Below, piece after piece: positions 1 through 6,759 of a DNA stretch of 38,993 bases (position 1 is its first letter; every line of letters begins with the position of its first letter). A program made the position numbers and the translations under genes. The stretch is from Oscillospiraceae bacterium (GTDB lineage Bacteria; Bacillota; Clostridia; Oscillospirales; Ruminococcaceae). Under the pieces are notes generated by a model, which saw only the letters and a program-made list of their open reading frames with translations, was not told the origin of the DNA and ran no database searches. Where the stretch lies: contig JAUNSK010000032.1 of the NCBI GenBank assembly GCA_030539275.1, positions 2,669 through 41,661 on the forward strand, given 5' to 3'.

Positions 1-189
1 TGTAAAAAGTACAACTGTTTTTAGAAAGTGAATGTAAAATGCACAGTATCTTTCCAAAAACACATGTAAAACACACATGCACTTTGAAAAGCGATTATGA
101 AAATGGTCTGAAAAAGTACAATCATTTCAACAAAATGATTGTAAAAAGTAAGTTCATATATCAAAAATGAACTGAAAAAATAAGACCAT
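1..189. repeat. A-tract / inverted-repeat array, period about 32 bp
   Basis: Runs of 3-6 A are centred near 6, 27, 37, 58, 69, 88, 101, 113, 133, 145, 165 and 178, so most spacings are about 10.5 or 21 bp, close to the DNA helical repeat. Between the A-tracts lie inverted repeats whose arms differ from one to the next: 118-127 with 133-142 (10 bp perfect), 151-157 with 167-173 (7 bp), an outer pair 103-109 with 183-189 (7 bp) that encloses both, and 25-35 with 75-85 (10 of 11). The second block could fold as a three-way junction with A-rich linkers. The array seems to run off the left edge. It may be bent DNA next to a transfer origin, or a structured RNA. No function is known to me. Confidence 0.6.
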
Positions 190-234
190 CCAAGTAATAA
201 TGTAATTCTTATGCTAAGCCCTCGGCGTTTGAGA

Positions 235-283
235 GCGAAATACCCCTCGCACAAAACTTCGTTTTATGCGAGGGGTATTTCGC
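235..283. other. Long hairpin upstream of relaxase, candidate oriT component
   Basis: Bases 235-251 (GCGAAATACCCCTCGCA) are perfectly complementary to 267-283. After one mismatch the stem continues with AAAAC (253-257) against GTTTT (261-265) around a TTC loop. A second, smaller inverted repeat, ATGCCA-gtta-TGGCAT, follows at about 299-314. Mobilisable elements with MOBQ-type relaxases usually carry their transfer origin as inverted repeats immediately upstream of the mob gene, which fits this position. The nick site is not identifiable by eye, so the oriT call is inference. Confidence 0.5.
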
Positions 284-424
284 CATTGCATGGAGCTTAT
301 GCCAGTTATGGCATTATTGCTCGTATACGGATTGCCTATGCTATCCACTCGCTAAAATCATCTTCCCTCTTTCCATATTTCACGAGAGGAGGAAGCACAC
401 ACGAATCGAAATTCATTTATACAG

Positions 425-1990
425 ATGAGCAAGCTGACAAATGTCAGAGGCAGGATTACTTATATCTCAAGCCATGCCAAGCAGGAAAATCTGTATGCTG
501 TTTATGAAACCACAGACAGAAGCTATTGGACAGAGCTAGCCCGATATAATCAACAGGAATTTAAGAAAAGCAACACTCCTGGAAAATGTATTGAGGCAAG
601 GGAGCTGATTATTGCACTGCCAGAATCATTTCAATCCCTTTATGACCCAAACAGCCTTCTGCAACTGTTTACCAACCGTTTCAAGGAAAAATATGGTGTA
701 GAGTGCGTATCTGCCCTGCATCATAATAAACGCAAGACTAACTATCATATCCATCTTATCTTCTCTGAAAGGGAACTACTGCCAGAACCCATAGAAAAGA
801 TTGCCACCCGCAATATGTTCTATGATGAAAAGGGTAATCATGTACGAACCAAGAAAGAGATACTTGATGAGAACGGCAATATTCGCAAAGGCTGCAAAAT
901 AGTCAAAAAAGGAAATGTCTATGAACGCAATCTTTTTACAACCAAGGATACACTGTTCAAACAGGAAAGTTTCGTTGATGAAGCAAAACACTTTTATACT
1001 GATCTTATCAATCTGTTGATCAAAGATGATATGGAAAAGCTCCATGTCTTTGACAAAAACGGATTATATCTTGCAACAAAAAAGATTGGCAAGCGTAATC
1101 CAAAGGCAGAGCAGATACAGTCCGATAACGAAATTCGTATGAAGTGGAATCACGAGGTTGACCGAGCCATTGTCAGTGAAGTATCCGAGGGCGAAATACG
1201 GCAGATAAAAAAGGAATATATTACTGACCGCATCAAAACCTCGATGGAAGTAAATGGCAACAGACCAGAATTATTTGGTCATATCATTGGAACAGCAATC
1301 GCAGCATTGGCACTTCTGATTTCAAAGGTTCTAAACGCTGCAAGAGAACTGAAAAACAAGCTCTTTCAAGAGAAACAGGCTGAAATGTATCCAATCCCAC
1401 CGGAAGTAAATCCAGAGACTATTTCCGAAGTATCGAATATATCAGATATGCCAGTATCTGATATTCAGAAAAAACCAGAGGCAGTTACACCAGTGCACGA
1501 GACAGCCAAGCCACAGATACCACCTAAACCATCTATGCCAGCAGATGCAAAGGCATTTCCTAAACTGTCAAGAATTTATCAGGAACTCAACCAGCACAAC
1601 GATATTATCTTTGAGGCTGAAAAGGAACGCAACGCTCTGGAAGATCAACGTGATAGTCTGAAAGGACTTGCCAAACTCACGAAGAAAGGAGATTTACAGG
1701 CAAGGATTGACCGTAAGAACGAGCAGATTGAAACCTTGAAGAAAGGCTTAAAAGGAATTGTCTGGAGATATGGATTTCAGACAGTACAGGACTTTTACCG
1801 AAGCTACCACGCTTCCGCCTCTGCTTATAGAGATTATCAAAGCAAGGTTAAGAACTGGGAATCCACTTATGGAATATCAGAATCTCAAAAAGGGGAAACC
1901 ATTTCACAGCGAATGGAACGGTATCAAAAAGAAAAGGCAGAACAGACTTACACGCCAAATTATCAGAAGAAAAACAGAGGGGCAAGATAG
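425..1990 (+). CDS. MobA/MobL family relaxase (mobilisation protein), 521 aa
   Basis: Predicted to nick a transfer origin and pilot the DNA strand during conjugative mobilisation. The N-terminus (MSKLTNVRGRITYIS) is typical of clostridial MobA/MobL relaxases. The metal-binding histidine motif is visible in HHNKRKTNYHIHLIF around residues 99-113. The middle carries a short hydrophobic stretch (about 286-300) and a proline-rich linker, and the C-terminal third is charged and coiled-coil-like. The purine-rich ribosome site (GAGAGGAGG, about 384-392) lies more than 30 bases upstream of the ATG at 425 with no in-frame ATG/GTG/TTG between, so the start is odd. ATG 425 is kept because it matches the family N-terminus. 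No replication, integration or coupling gene is visible nearby, so this looks like an orphan or decayed mobilisable element. Confidence 0.85.
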   Translation: MSKLTNVRGRITYISSHAKQENLYAVYETTDRSYWTELARYNQQEFKKSNTPGKCIEARELIIALPESFQSLYDPNSLLQLFTNRFKEKYGVECVSALHHNKRKTNYHIHLIFSERELLPEPIEKIATRNMFYDEKGNHVRTKKEILDENGNIRKGCKIVKKGNVYERNLFTTKDTLFKQESFVDEAKHFYTDLINLLIKDDMEKLHVFDKNGLYLATKKIGKRNPKAEQIQSDNEIRMKWNHEVDRAIVSEVSEGEIRQIKKEYITDRIKTSMEVNGNRPELFGHIIGTAIAALALLISKVLNAARELKNKLFQEKQAEMYPIPPEVNPETISEVSNISDMPVSDIQKKPEAVTPVHETAKPQIPPKPSMPADAKAFPKLSRIYQELNQHNDIIFEAEKERNALEDQRDSLKGLAKLTKKGDLQARIDRKNEQIETLKKGLKGIVWRYGFQTVQDFYRSYHASASAYRDYQSKVKNWESTYGISESQKGETISQRMERYQKEKAEQTYTPNYQKKNRGAR

Positions 1991-2017
1991 TGATATGCCC
2001 CTGTTTTTATCGTTCAC

Positions 2018-3022
2018 TTATTTAGTTGGCATATATGTATTTAGATATTCCTCAATCTTTTTCATATATTCAAGATATTTGTCGTTGTCGTTTTGCAGAC
2101 CATGTCCGGAATGTTCGCAAACAATATATTCATGTGGAATATTATGTTTCGAAAGAGCAACGTCAAGCCGCTTTGATGCCAAAAAAGCCTGCATTCGATC
2201 CCATGAACCATATGCAGATACGGTGGGTACGCTTTGATCCGTAATCCATTCTACTGCGGATATATTCCTCATTTTATCTAAATAATTACCTGAAGTAATC
2301 ATTTCAGAGGTGATTTCAGTACCCGCCATTGCAGTAAAAATTGCAGCAATACCACTGATATCAGCATCAGCAAGGTCAAGCGGTTCATTAGGATTTTGAC
2401 CTATATTAATCCAGTCTTCGGCATAAAAGCAAGAAGGACCGACAGCTTCAAATACCATTTTTACTGGTACAGGGGATGTGTCTGCATCACGATAGGCATA
2501 GAGTAATGCCAGACAGCCACCTGCTGATCCTCCTGATATTGCCATTTGGTCAATATTGTATCCCAGTTCTTTTGCAGCATCTATGATATAAGGCACACTG
2601 TTTTTCACATCCTGTGACTGTGTATATACATTTGCCTCTGGATGTTCTTCACTAAACAAAGTGTAATTTACACCAGCTGCAACATAACCTTTGGAACATA
2701 ACCATTGAAGCATGGAAGCATCATCTGATTTATCACCCTCCGTAAATCCACCTGCGTGTAAATAGATTACAAGTCCATATGTTTCTTTCGTATCATCAGC
2801 AGGAAGATAAAGATCAAATTTATTGGAGTCTAAATCGCCATAGGAAATATTAGAATGAAGGGAACCAATAGAGTCATTCCAGTCAACGCTGTATTTTTTT
2901 AGTGAATTAGGTGTGTGTTTCATTTTGAATATCAGAGAACCAATAAATGAAATCAGAAAGACAACGATGCATAGTAGAACAAACATAGCCCGTTTATTTC
3001 CCCTTTCTTTTGTTCTTTTCAT
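2018..3022 (-). CDS. Membrane-anchored alpha/beta hydrolase, HSL-like esterase, 334 aa
   Basis: Likely carboxylesterase acting at the outer face of the membrane. A basic N-terminus is followed by one transmembrane segment at about residues 13-33, then an alpha/beta hydrolase fold. The oxyanion-hole region reads YLHAGGFTEGDKS, in the place of the HGGG of hormone-sensitive-lipase-type enzymes. The nucleophile elbow is ISGGSAGGC (GxSxG). The other triad members are probably the Asp of YGSWDRM and the His of CEHSGHG near the C-terminus. A good ribosome site (GGAGGT) sits 8 bases before the ATG. The start overlaps the stop of the small membrane gene 3019-3159 (ATGA-type overlap), so the two are probably translationally coupled and form the end of an operon starting at 4106. 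The substrate is unknown. Confidence 0.8.
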   Translation of the reverse strand: MKRTKERGNKRAMFVLLCIVVFLISFIGSLIFKMKHTPNSLKKYSVDWNDSIGSLHSNISYGDLDSNKFDLYLPADDTKETYGLVIYLHAGGFTEGDKSDDASMLQWLCSKGYVAAGVNYTLFSEEHPEANVYTQSQDVKNSVPYIIDAAKELGYNIDQMAISGGSAGGCLALLYAYRDADTSPVPVKMVFEAVGPSCFYAEDWINIGQNPNEPLDLADADISGIAAIFTAMAGTEITSEMITSGNYLDKMRNISAVEWITDQSVPTVSAYGSWDRMQAFLASKRLDVALSKHNIPHEYIVCEHSGHGLQNDNDKYLEYMKKIEEYLNTYMPTK

Positions 3023-3159
3023 AGTAAATTACCTCCAAATAATGTTCCTCCAAGAAGGAGATTGATAAATGCTCGAAATACCAGCCTGCCAAGTATAATT
3101 CCTACTAGGCAGATTATAATTAAAATGATAATTCTCTTTTTAGTAAAAAAGTCTGACAT
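3019..3159 (-). CDS. Small single-span membrane protein, 46 aa
   Basis: A short open frame lies between the two hydrolase genes. It reads MSDFFTKKRIIILI at the start, followed by a hydrophobic helix (about residues 9-26) and a second glycine-rich hydrophobic stretch ending FGGNLL. A strong ribosome site (GGAGGT at about 3166-3171) lies 6-7 bases upstream of the ATG. The stop codon overlaps the ATG of the downstream hydrolase by the ATGA arrangement, which argues strongly that it is translated. I do not recognise a family. It could be an assembly partner or anchor for the flanking membrane-bound hydrolases, but that is inference from position only. Confidence 0.7.
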   Translation of the reverse strand: MSDFFTKKRIIILIIICLVGIILGRLVFRAFINLLLGGTLFGGNLL

Positions 3160-3170
3160 AAAGTTACCTC

Positions 3171-4106
3171 CTATTTTTTGTCAATAATTTGAACATCTTG
3201 ATATAACTTGTTACTTGCAAGTTCTGGTTGATTACCAAAGAATGCTTTTCCAGCAGCCTCATCGTTTTTTAGAAAATACATAAACCAGGCAGTTACATAT
3301 CCGTCGTTTACGTATAATGTTTCTTCATGCTTTTTGTCGTTCTTTATCGCCATAACTTTGGTCGTGGAAGAAATACGGTCGTACATTTCTGCCATAGTAT
3401 CAAAAGGAATGACGTATCCAGTTTCCATCTTATCTCCATTGCCAGCTAACAAAAGTGTTGGAATCGTAACCTTTGAAATATCGTAAGGATACTCAAGATT
3501 CTGTGCTAATGGTTCATTGGCTGGCGAAAGTGCAATGCCTGTTTTGTAAATATTACTATGCTTTGTTGCTGTAATTGCATTATACATACCGGCGCCACCC
3601 TGCGAATATCCAACGATACCAATATTGTCGGTATCGACTTTGTGATAAAATTTACTGTCAGGATTTTCGTTCTGCTCAAGCAGATAGGATATTGTCTGTT
3701 CAGAGGAATCTCCTTTTCCAGATGCAACGTCTTCGTTTCCAATTGTGATAAATCCCCATGATGATAAATGTTCGAATACCTCAGTGTATTTATCAGCACT
3801 GACTCCCGTACCATTTACATACAAAACAACAGGATAGATAGCATTGTTGTTTTCTAGTTCTTTAGGATAGAAGATTTCAATTTCTTTACTTGGTTCATTG
3901 ACTGTTACTTTTTCATTCTTAACTTCAAATTCACCGTAACTCAAATATTTCGCTTCTGTTTCACCTCCGGTTTCAACCTTGTCTACATAATTTTTAGGAA
4001 CGGCTGGCTGACGGCTTATATAGAAAAAGAATGCAAGAATCAGAGCAGTTAAAACGATAATGATGATTATGACTACCTTTAAAACTTTCAAAATTTTTTT
4101 TGCCAT
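3171..4106 (-). CDS. Membrane-anchored alpha/beta hydrolase, cutinase/dienelactone-hydrolase-like, 311 aa
   Basis: First gene of the minus-strand operon. The N-terminal 28 residues contain one transmembrane segment (about 8-28). The body is an alpha/beta hydrolase: VVLYVNGTG is the oxyanion strand, VGYSQGGAGM holds the GxSxG nucleophile, an Asp in LLLAGNGDKM follows, and a His in DKKHEETLY probably closes the triad. This order resembles chlorophyllase/PET-hydrolase-like enzymes more than HSL esterases, so the two hydrolases of the operon are not simple duplicates. The downstream 46-residue membrane gene begins 11 bases after the stop. Expression is probably controlled from the shared region with the divergent TetR gene. 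The substrate is not known. Confidence 0.8.
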   Translation of the reverse strand: MAKKILKVLKVVIIIIIVLTALILAFFFYISRQPAVPKNYVDKVETGGETEAKYLSYGEFEVKNEKVTVNEPSKEIEIFYPKELENNNAIYPVVLYVNGTGVSADKYTEVFEHLSSWGFITIGNEDVASGKGDSSEQTISYLLEQNENPDSKFYHKVDTDNIGIVGYSQGGAGMYNAITATKHSNIYKTGIALSPANEPLAQNLEYPYDISKVTIPTLLLAGNGDKMETGYVIPFDTMAEMYDRISSTTKVMAIKNDKKHEETLYVNDGYVTAWFMYFLKNDEAAGKAFFGNQPELASNKLYQDVQIIDKK

Positions 4107-4120
4107 ATGTTTATCCCTTC

Positions 4121-4197
4121 TTGAAGTGTTAAAATATTTTCTTGACTTACTGATGAGACAAGTGTATCATTATAAACAAGAAGTTGCAATACTTCAA
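4121..4197. promoter_or_regulatory. Overlapping divergent promoters and candidate TetR operator
   Basis: Plus strand: TTGACT (4142-4147), 17-bp spacer, TATCAT (4165-4170), serving the TetR gene. Minus strand: TTGAAG (4197-4192), 17-bp spacer, TATAAT (4174-4169), serving the hydrolase operon. The two core promoters overlap. The minus -35 lies in an inverted repeat GAAGT-N6-ACTTC (4180-4195). An inverted copy of its outer half, TTGAAGTGTT, lies at 4121-4130 and matches AATACTTCAA (4188-4197) at 9 of 10 positions. These are plausible operator half-sites for the TetR protein. Confidence 0.65.
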
Positions 4198-4234
4198 AAA
4201 AAATGAGACAAAAAGAGGAGGTTTGTATCGTCAC

Positions 4235-4744
4235 GTGAATAACGCAGAAAAGAACAGTTATGTAAAGAACAGGATGCTTACAGCGTTACTTGAATTGATA
4301 GATAAGCAGACATTTGAGGAGATTTCTATTAGTCAGCTGGTTGAAGAAGCAGGTGTTGGACGAGCATCCTTTTACAGAAACTATAATAGTAAAGAGGATA
4401 TATTAAGACAGGAAGCAACACGATTGATGGAGGAGTATCAAAGTTTATATCAAAACGATGATCCACAGAACATGTCAGTGAAAATTATTCATCTTCTTGA
4501 CTTTTACAAAGATCATTCTGAATTTTATTGTGCACTCTATAAGGCAGGATTGAGTAATATGATTCAGGATACGTTTATTTCAAGTGCAGAAATAACAGAC
4601 GAACTTCCGAATGCGGCAGCTTATGTAAAATCTGCATTTGCGTATCTGACATATGGCTGGGTAATTGAATGGATTAAGAGAGGTATGCAGGAATCAGGAA
4701 CGGAACTGGCGGCCATGTTTGCGGGGATGGAGCAGATGAAATAG
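4235..4744 (+). CDS. TetR/AcrR family transcriptional regulator, 169 aa
   Basis: The N-terminal helix-turn-helix is clear: NRMLTALLELIDKQTFEEIS, then ISQLVEEAGVGRASFYRNYN and SKEDILRQE, the standard TetR recognition region (residues about 12-60). The rest is a helical ligand-binding domain of the short type, ending with a segment like TetR_C domains (TYGWVIEWIKRGMQESG). The open frame extends upstream to a TTG at 4184, but that lies only about 8 bases from the predicted transcription start. A GTG at 4235 follows the strong AGGAGGT site (4216-4222) by 12 bases and gives the usual family N-terminal length, so I prefer it. Divergent from the hydrolase operon, which it probably represses. The ligand is unknown. 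Confidence 0.8.
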   Translation: MNNAEKNSYVKNRMLTALLELIDKQTFEEISISQLVEEAGVGRASFYRNYNSKEDILRQEATRLMEEYQSLYQNDDPQNMSVKIIHLLDFYKDHSEFYCALYKAGLSNMIQDTFISSAEITDELPNAAAYVKSAFAYLTYGWVIEWIKRGMQESGTELAAMFAGMEQMK

Positions 4745-4788
4745 CTCTCCTTCAGAGCAATTATTCTTCACATACTCTACACACCAAA

Positions 4789-4848
4789 AAATCCCCGAAG
4801 GCTCGTAAGCGAGACAAAATTCTTGCCTATACAAGCTTTCGAGGATTT
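4789..4848. terminator. Branched hairpin terminator between convergent genes
   Basis: Arms 4789-4803 and 4834-4848 pair over 15 positions with two G-U-type exchanges. Inside are two small hairpins, CTCG-taag-CGAG (4802-4813) and CTTG-cctata-CAAG. On the minus strand the stem is followed by a run of T (complement of 4785-4791), so it best serves the minus-strand gene 4874-5113. It may also stop the TetR transcript. Confidence 0.6.
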
Positions 4849-4873
4849 AAAAAAGATTTTTCATATAATCAAG

Positions 4874-5113
4874 CTAGAATACATCCAGTGAATCCTCTGC
4901 ATCAATCCACATCTGCATATTGCCATCAAGATACATCTTCGCATACTCAAGCGGTTCGTCTATTGCAAATGCATTTAATGCACATTCAGATCCAGGAGTG
5001 GTTTTCAAACCTTCTTCTGCCTTTCCACAGTCAATTCTTAAAAGATACCCTGCTTTGGTAGCTACATCAATACTATTGTGATGTATATTATATTCTGCAT
5101 AAATCACATTCAT
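4874..5113 (-). CDS. DUF6061-like small protein, 79 aa
   Basis: A short acidic protein beginning MNVIYAEYNIHHNSID. It has the pattern KTTPGSECALNAFAIDEPLEYAKMYLDGNM, in which the TTP, PLEYA and L-x-G-x-M/L elements recall the DUF6061 family of small clostridial proteins. That assignment is from memory and is not certain. It has a purine-rich ribosome site (AGGAAAGG) about 10 bases upstream. No membrane segment and no enzymatic motif is visible. It is monocistronic, with a terminator hairpin just downstream. Function is unknown. Such small proteins are common in accessory parts of Ruminococcaceae genomes. Confidence 0.6.
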   Translation of the reverse strand: MNVIYAEYNIHHNSIDVATKAGYLLRIDCGKAEEGLKTTPGSECALNAFAIDEPLEYAKMYLDGNMQMWIDAEDSLDVF

Positions 5114-5469
5114 TTTTTATCTGTCCTTTCCTGTAAATATTAAAAGCATTTCAATCAGTCCACATAGTCCGTTCATATAATTTTATATTGTGTTATCAGA
5201 TTTTTCTTCCCTCATTTTTGCCCTTAACAAGGTTCATAAAGCCTTGTGACACGATATAACACAAGGGAAGAAATAAGGGAAATCTCACTCACAGAAAAGT
5301 CAATGTTTATAAGGGTTTGCTAAGGATTTATTAACAAAATATAACAACATATATATCCCTTAAATAATGTCATTCCACAATCGGAGTATGCAGAGTACAT
5401 GCCGCTGACCTGAATTAAATTGAAATTCAAAGAAAGGTATGCCGGGTTCTGAACCCGGGGGGAATTTAT
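5114..5469. other. Gene-free stretch with pseudoknot-like repeats and a palindrome
   Basis: No convincing gene. Inverted repeats interlock: TTGTGTTAT (5188-5196) with ATAACACAA (5256-5264), and CTTCCCT (5206-5212) with AGGGAAG (5264-5270). The order a-b-a'-b' is that of a pseudoknot, and a small hairpin ACAAGG/CCTTGT (5227-5232/5242-5247) lies inside. CCCTTAA occurs twice (5221 and about 5358). At 5442-5458 the perfect palindrome CCGGGTTC-t-GAACCCGG runs into the GGGGGG ribosome site of the next gene. Confidence 0.55.
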
Positions 5470-6417
5470 ATGTCAGATACGATTTTCTATTCATTAAAAA
5501 TAAATAGCAACAAAAGTACAAAAAAAGTTTTTGAACGGATTCAAAAAAAAGTAAAACCTAAAGGAGCAACTGCAAAGTGGATTATTCAAACAAAGGGACA
5601 GTCTCTGATTATTGATTTCGGCGATGGTGCAAGTGAAACATTTTGCCTGCATTTTGTAAAAAAGCAAGCCGAGGGTTTTTGTAAAGTGGCTTTCCCAATG
5701 GATGGAAAGTTGTTTGAGAACGAAAAGAAAAGTGAATGGAAAACGCTTATTTTGATTTTACATTCATTAAAAACAATTTGTTCAGAAATCAATATAGATG
5801 ATGATTACTCAATTGCCGGAGAGTACTTCAATAGTCTGGATTATAAATTTGATATAAGAGAATTGCAACCGGATGAGATAGCCAGACTGGATCAGTTATT
5901 TAAACAAGGCTATACAAATTATGAAGCCTTTCTTCTTAAAATCTTTTCTGAGGATACACAGAGAAAATATCCGAGGTATTGGGAAGAGGCAATTAATCCG
6001 GGCGTGAAGCTAAGAGGTACGTTTCCGGAGATAAGTACTGTATGGGAAACGTATATTTTTGAAACATCAACACTGAATAAACAATGTCTGCGTGAAATTT
6101 ACAAAGATGATGTGCGTCCGGATTGTATCATTGGAGATGCTCCGGCAGAAATTTATACTTTTGGTCTTGAAGTTGGAAAATTATTTTCATGTTATAATTT
6201 TATTGATAATAAGTGGGGCAGGGGTGCTAATGTCACAAAGTATCATAATGATAAGTTCCTTCCTGTGTTCGAAAATGCGGACGATTATGGAAAATGCAAA
6301 CTTGCTTACCAGTTTATGAAGTCCGTCTATGAATATTGTAAATTTACGTTTGTAGGAAAAGATGTCATCAATGAAATGATTGATGTGTACGAAAAAGAAC
6401 ATCCTCCGATTCAGTAA
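5470..6417 (+). CDS. Uncharacterised protein, 315 aa
   Basis: I do not recognise a family. The protein is soluble, with no signal peptide or membrane helix. It is mixed alpha/beta, rich in aromatic residues, and contains a tryptophan/tyrosine-rich central stretch (RKYPRYWEEAINPGVK, about residues 165-180). The C-terminal half contains a cysteine near YKDDVRPDCIIGD and a conserved-looking WGRGANVTKYHNDKF segment. The start is supported by a G-rich ribosome site (GGGGGGAA, 5457-5464), part of which is inside a perfect palindrome, so translation or transcription may be controlled there. No operon partner. The gene sits in an accessory region next to a gene fragment and could be cargo brought by horizontal transfer. 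Confidence 0.6.
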   Translation: MSDTIFYSLKINSNKSTKKVFERIQKKVKPKGATAKWIIQTKGQSLIIDFGDGASETFCLHFVKKQAEGFCKVAFPMDGKLFENEKKSEWKTLILILHSLKTICSEINIDDDYSIAGEYFNSLDYKFDIRELQPDEIARLDQLFKQGYTNYEAFLLKIFSEDTQRKYPRYWEEAINPGVKLRGTFPEISTVWETYIFETSTLNKQCLREIYKDDVRPDCIIGDAPAEIYTFGLEVGKLFSCYNFIDNKWGRGANVTKYHNDKFLPVFENADDYGKCKLAYQFMKSVYEYCKFTFVGKDVINEMIDVYEKEHPPIQ

Positions 6418-6440
6418 ATTTAAATATCTCAAGAAAAAAA

Positions 6441-6614
6441 CAAATTGATTCTCCGTACAATCACGCATTTGACAGGTCAGGTGAAGTGCTGCATGAGGCG
6501 CAGGAAACAGAGCTTACAGCTGTAATGCAAAGGGCAGGCTATAATAAAATATGCAGTTTGGAATACATACTTCCTAACGGTAAAAAATTAGTAAGATCAG
6601 ATTATTCACGTTAG
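6441..6614 (+). pseudogene. Orphan C-terminal gene fragment, about 55 codons
   Basis: An open frame without a start reads ...DSPYNHAFDRSGEVLHEAQE...AGYNKICSLEYILPNG...SDYSR and stops with TAG at 6612-6614. It is not in the frame of the preceding gene, and there is no usable upstream start or ribosome site. The composition (HAFDRSGEVL, a closing 'LPNGKKLVRSDYSR') looks like the tail of a larger protein of the kind found in plasmids and conjugative elements, but I cannot name the family. It is probably a remnant of a deletion or insertion event. A terminator follows directly. Confidence 0.5.
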
Positions 6615-6617
6615 ATA

Positions 6618-6665
6618 CGGCACACTTGAGCTCATAAGACACAAGCTTAAGTGTGCCGTTCTTTA
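6618..6665 (+). terminator. Rho-independent terminator
   Basis: CGGCACACTTGAGCT (6618-6632) pairs with AGCTTAAGTGTGCCG (6644-6658) over 15 positions with one G-U pair. It is followed by a T-rich tail (TTCTTTATTCTTTT). Confidence 0.8.
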
Positions 6666-6673
6666 TTCTTTTA

Positions 6674-6702
6674 TTGCTTTATACGGATATAAATGTTATA
6701 AT
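6674..6702 (+). promoter_or_regulatory. SigA-type promoter for the zinc-ribbon membrane protein
   Basis: TTGCTT (6674-6679), 17-bp spacer, TATAAT (6697-6702). It lies about 55 bases upstream of the next gene. Confidence 0.55.
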
Positions 6703-6759
6703 TTTTAACAGAATTAAATACAGTACAGATTCAAAACTACTACGAAATGAGGCTATAGT

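Noticed and set aside
1-189. CRISPR array
   Set aside because: The period is about 32 bp, but there are no long identical repeats; only short A-tracts recur and the other parts pair with each other. No cas genes are nearby.
211-507. 98-codon open frame across the oriT-like hairpin
   Set aside because: It runs through the hairpin, overlaps the relaxase start in another frame and has no ribosome site or protein-like pattern.
4789-4848. Integron attC-like site
   Set aside because: The branched hairpin lacks the GTTRRRY/RYYYAAC core boxes, no integron integrase is present, and the position between convergent genes is explained by a terminator.
5442-5458. T-arm of a tRNA gene
   Set aside because: The 5+7+5 layout fits a T-arm, but the loop is TTCTGAA instead of TTCRANN, and no acceptor, anticodon or D-arm can be found upstream.
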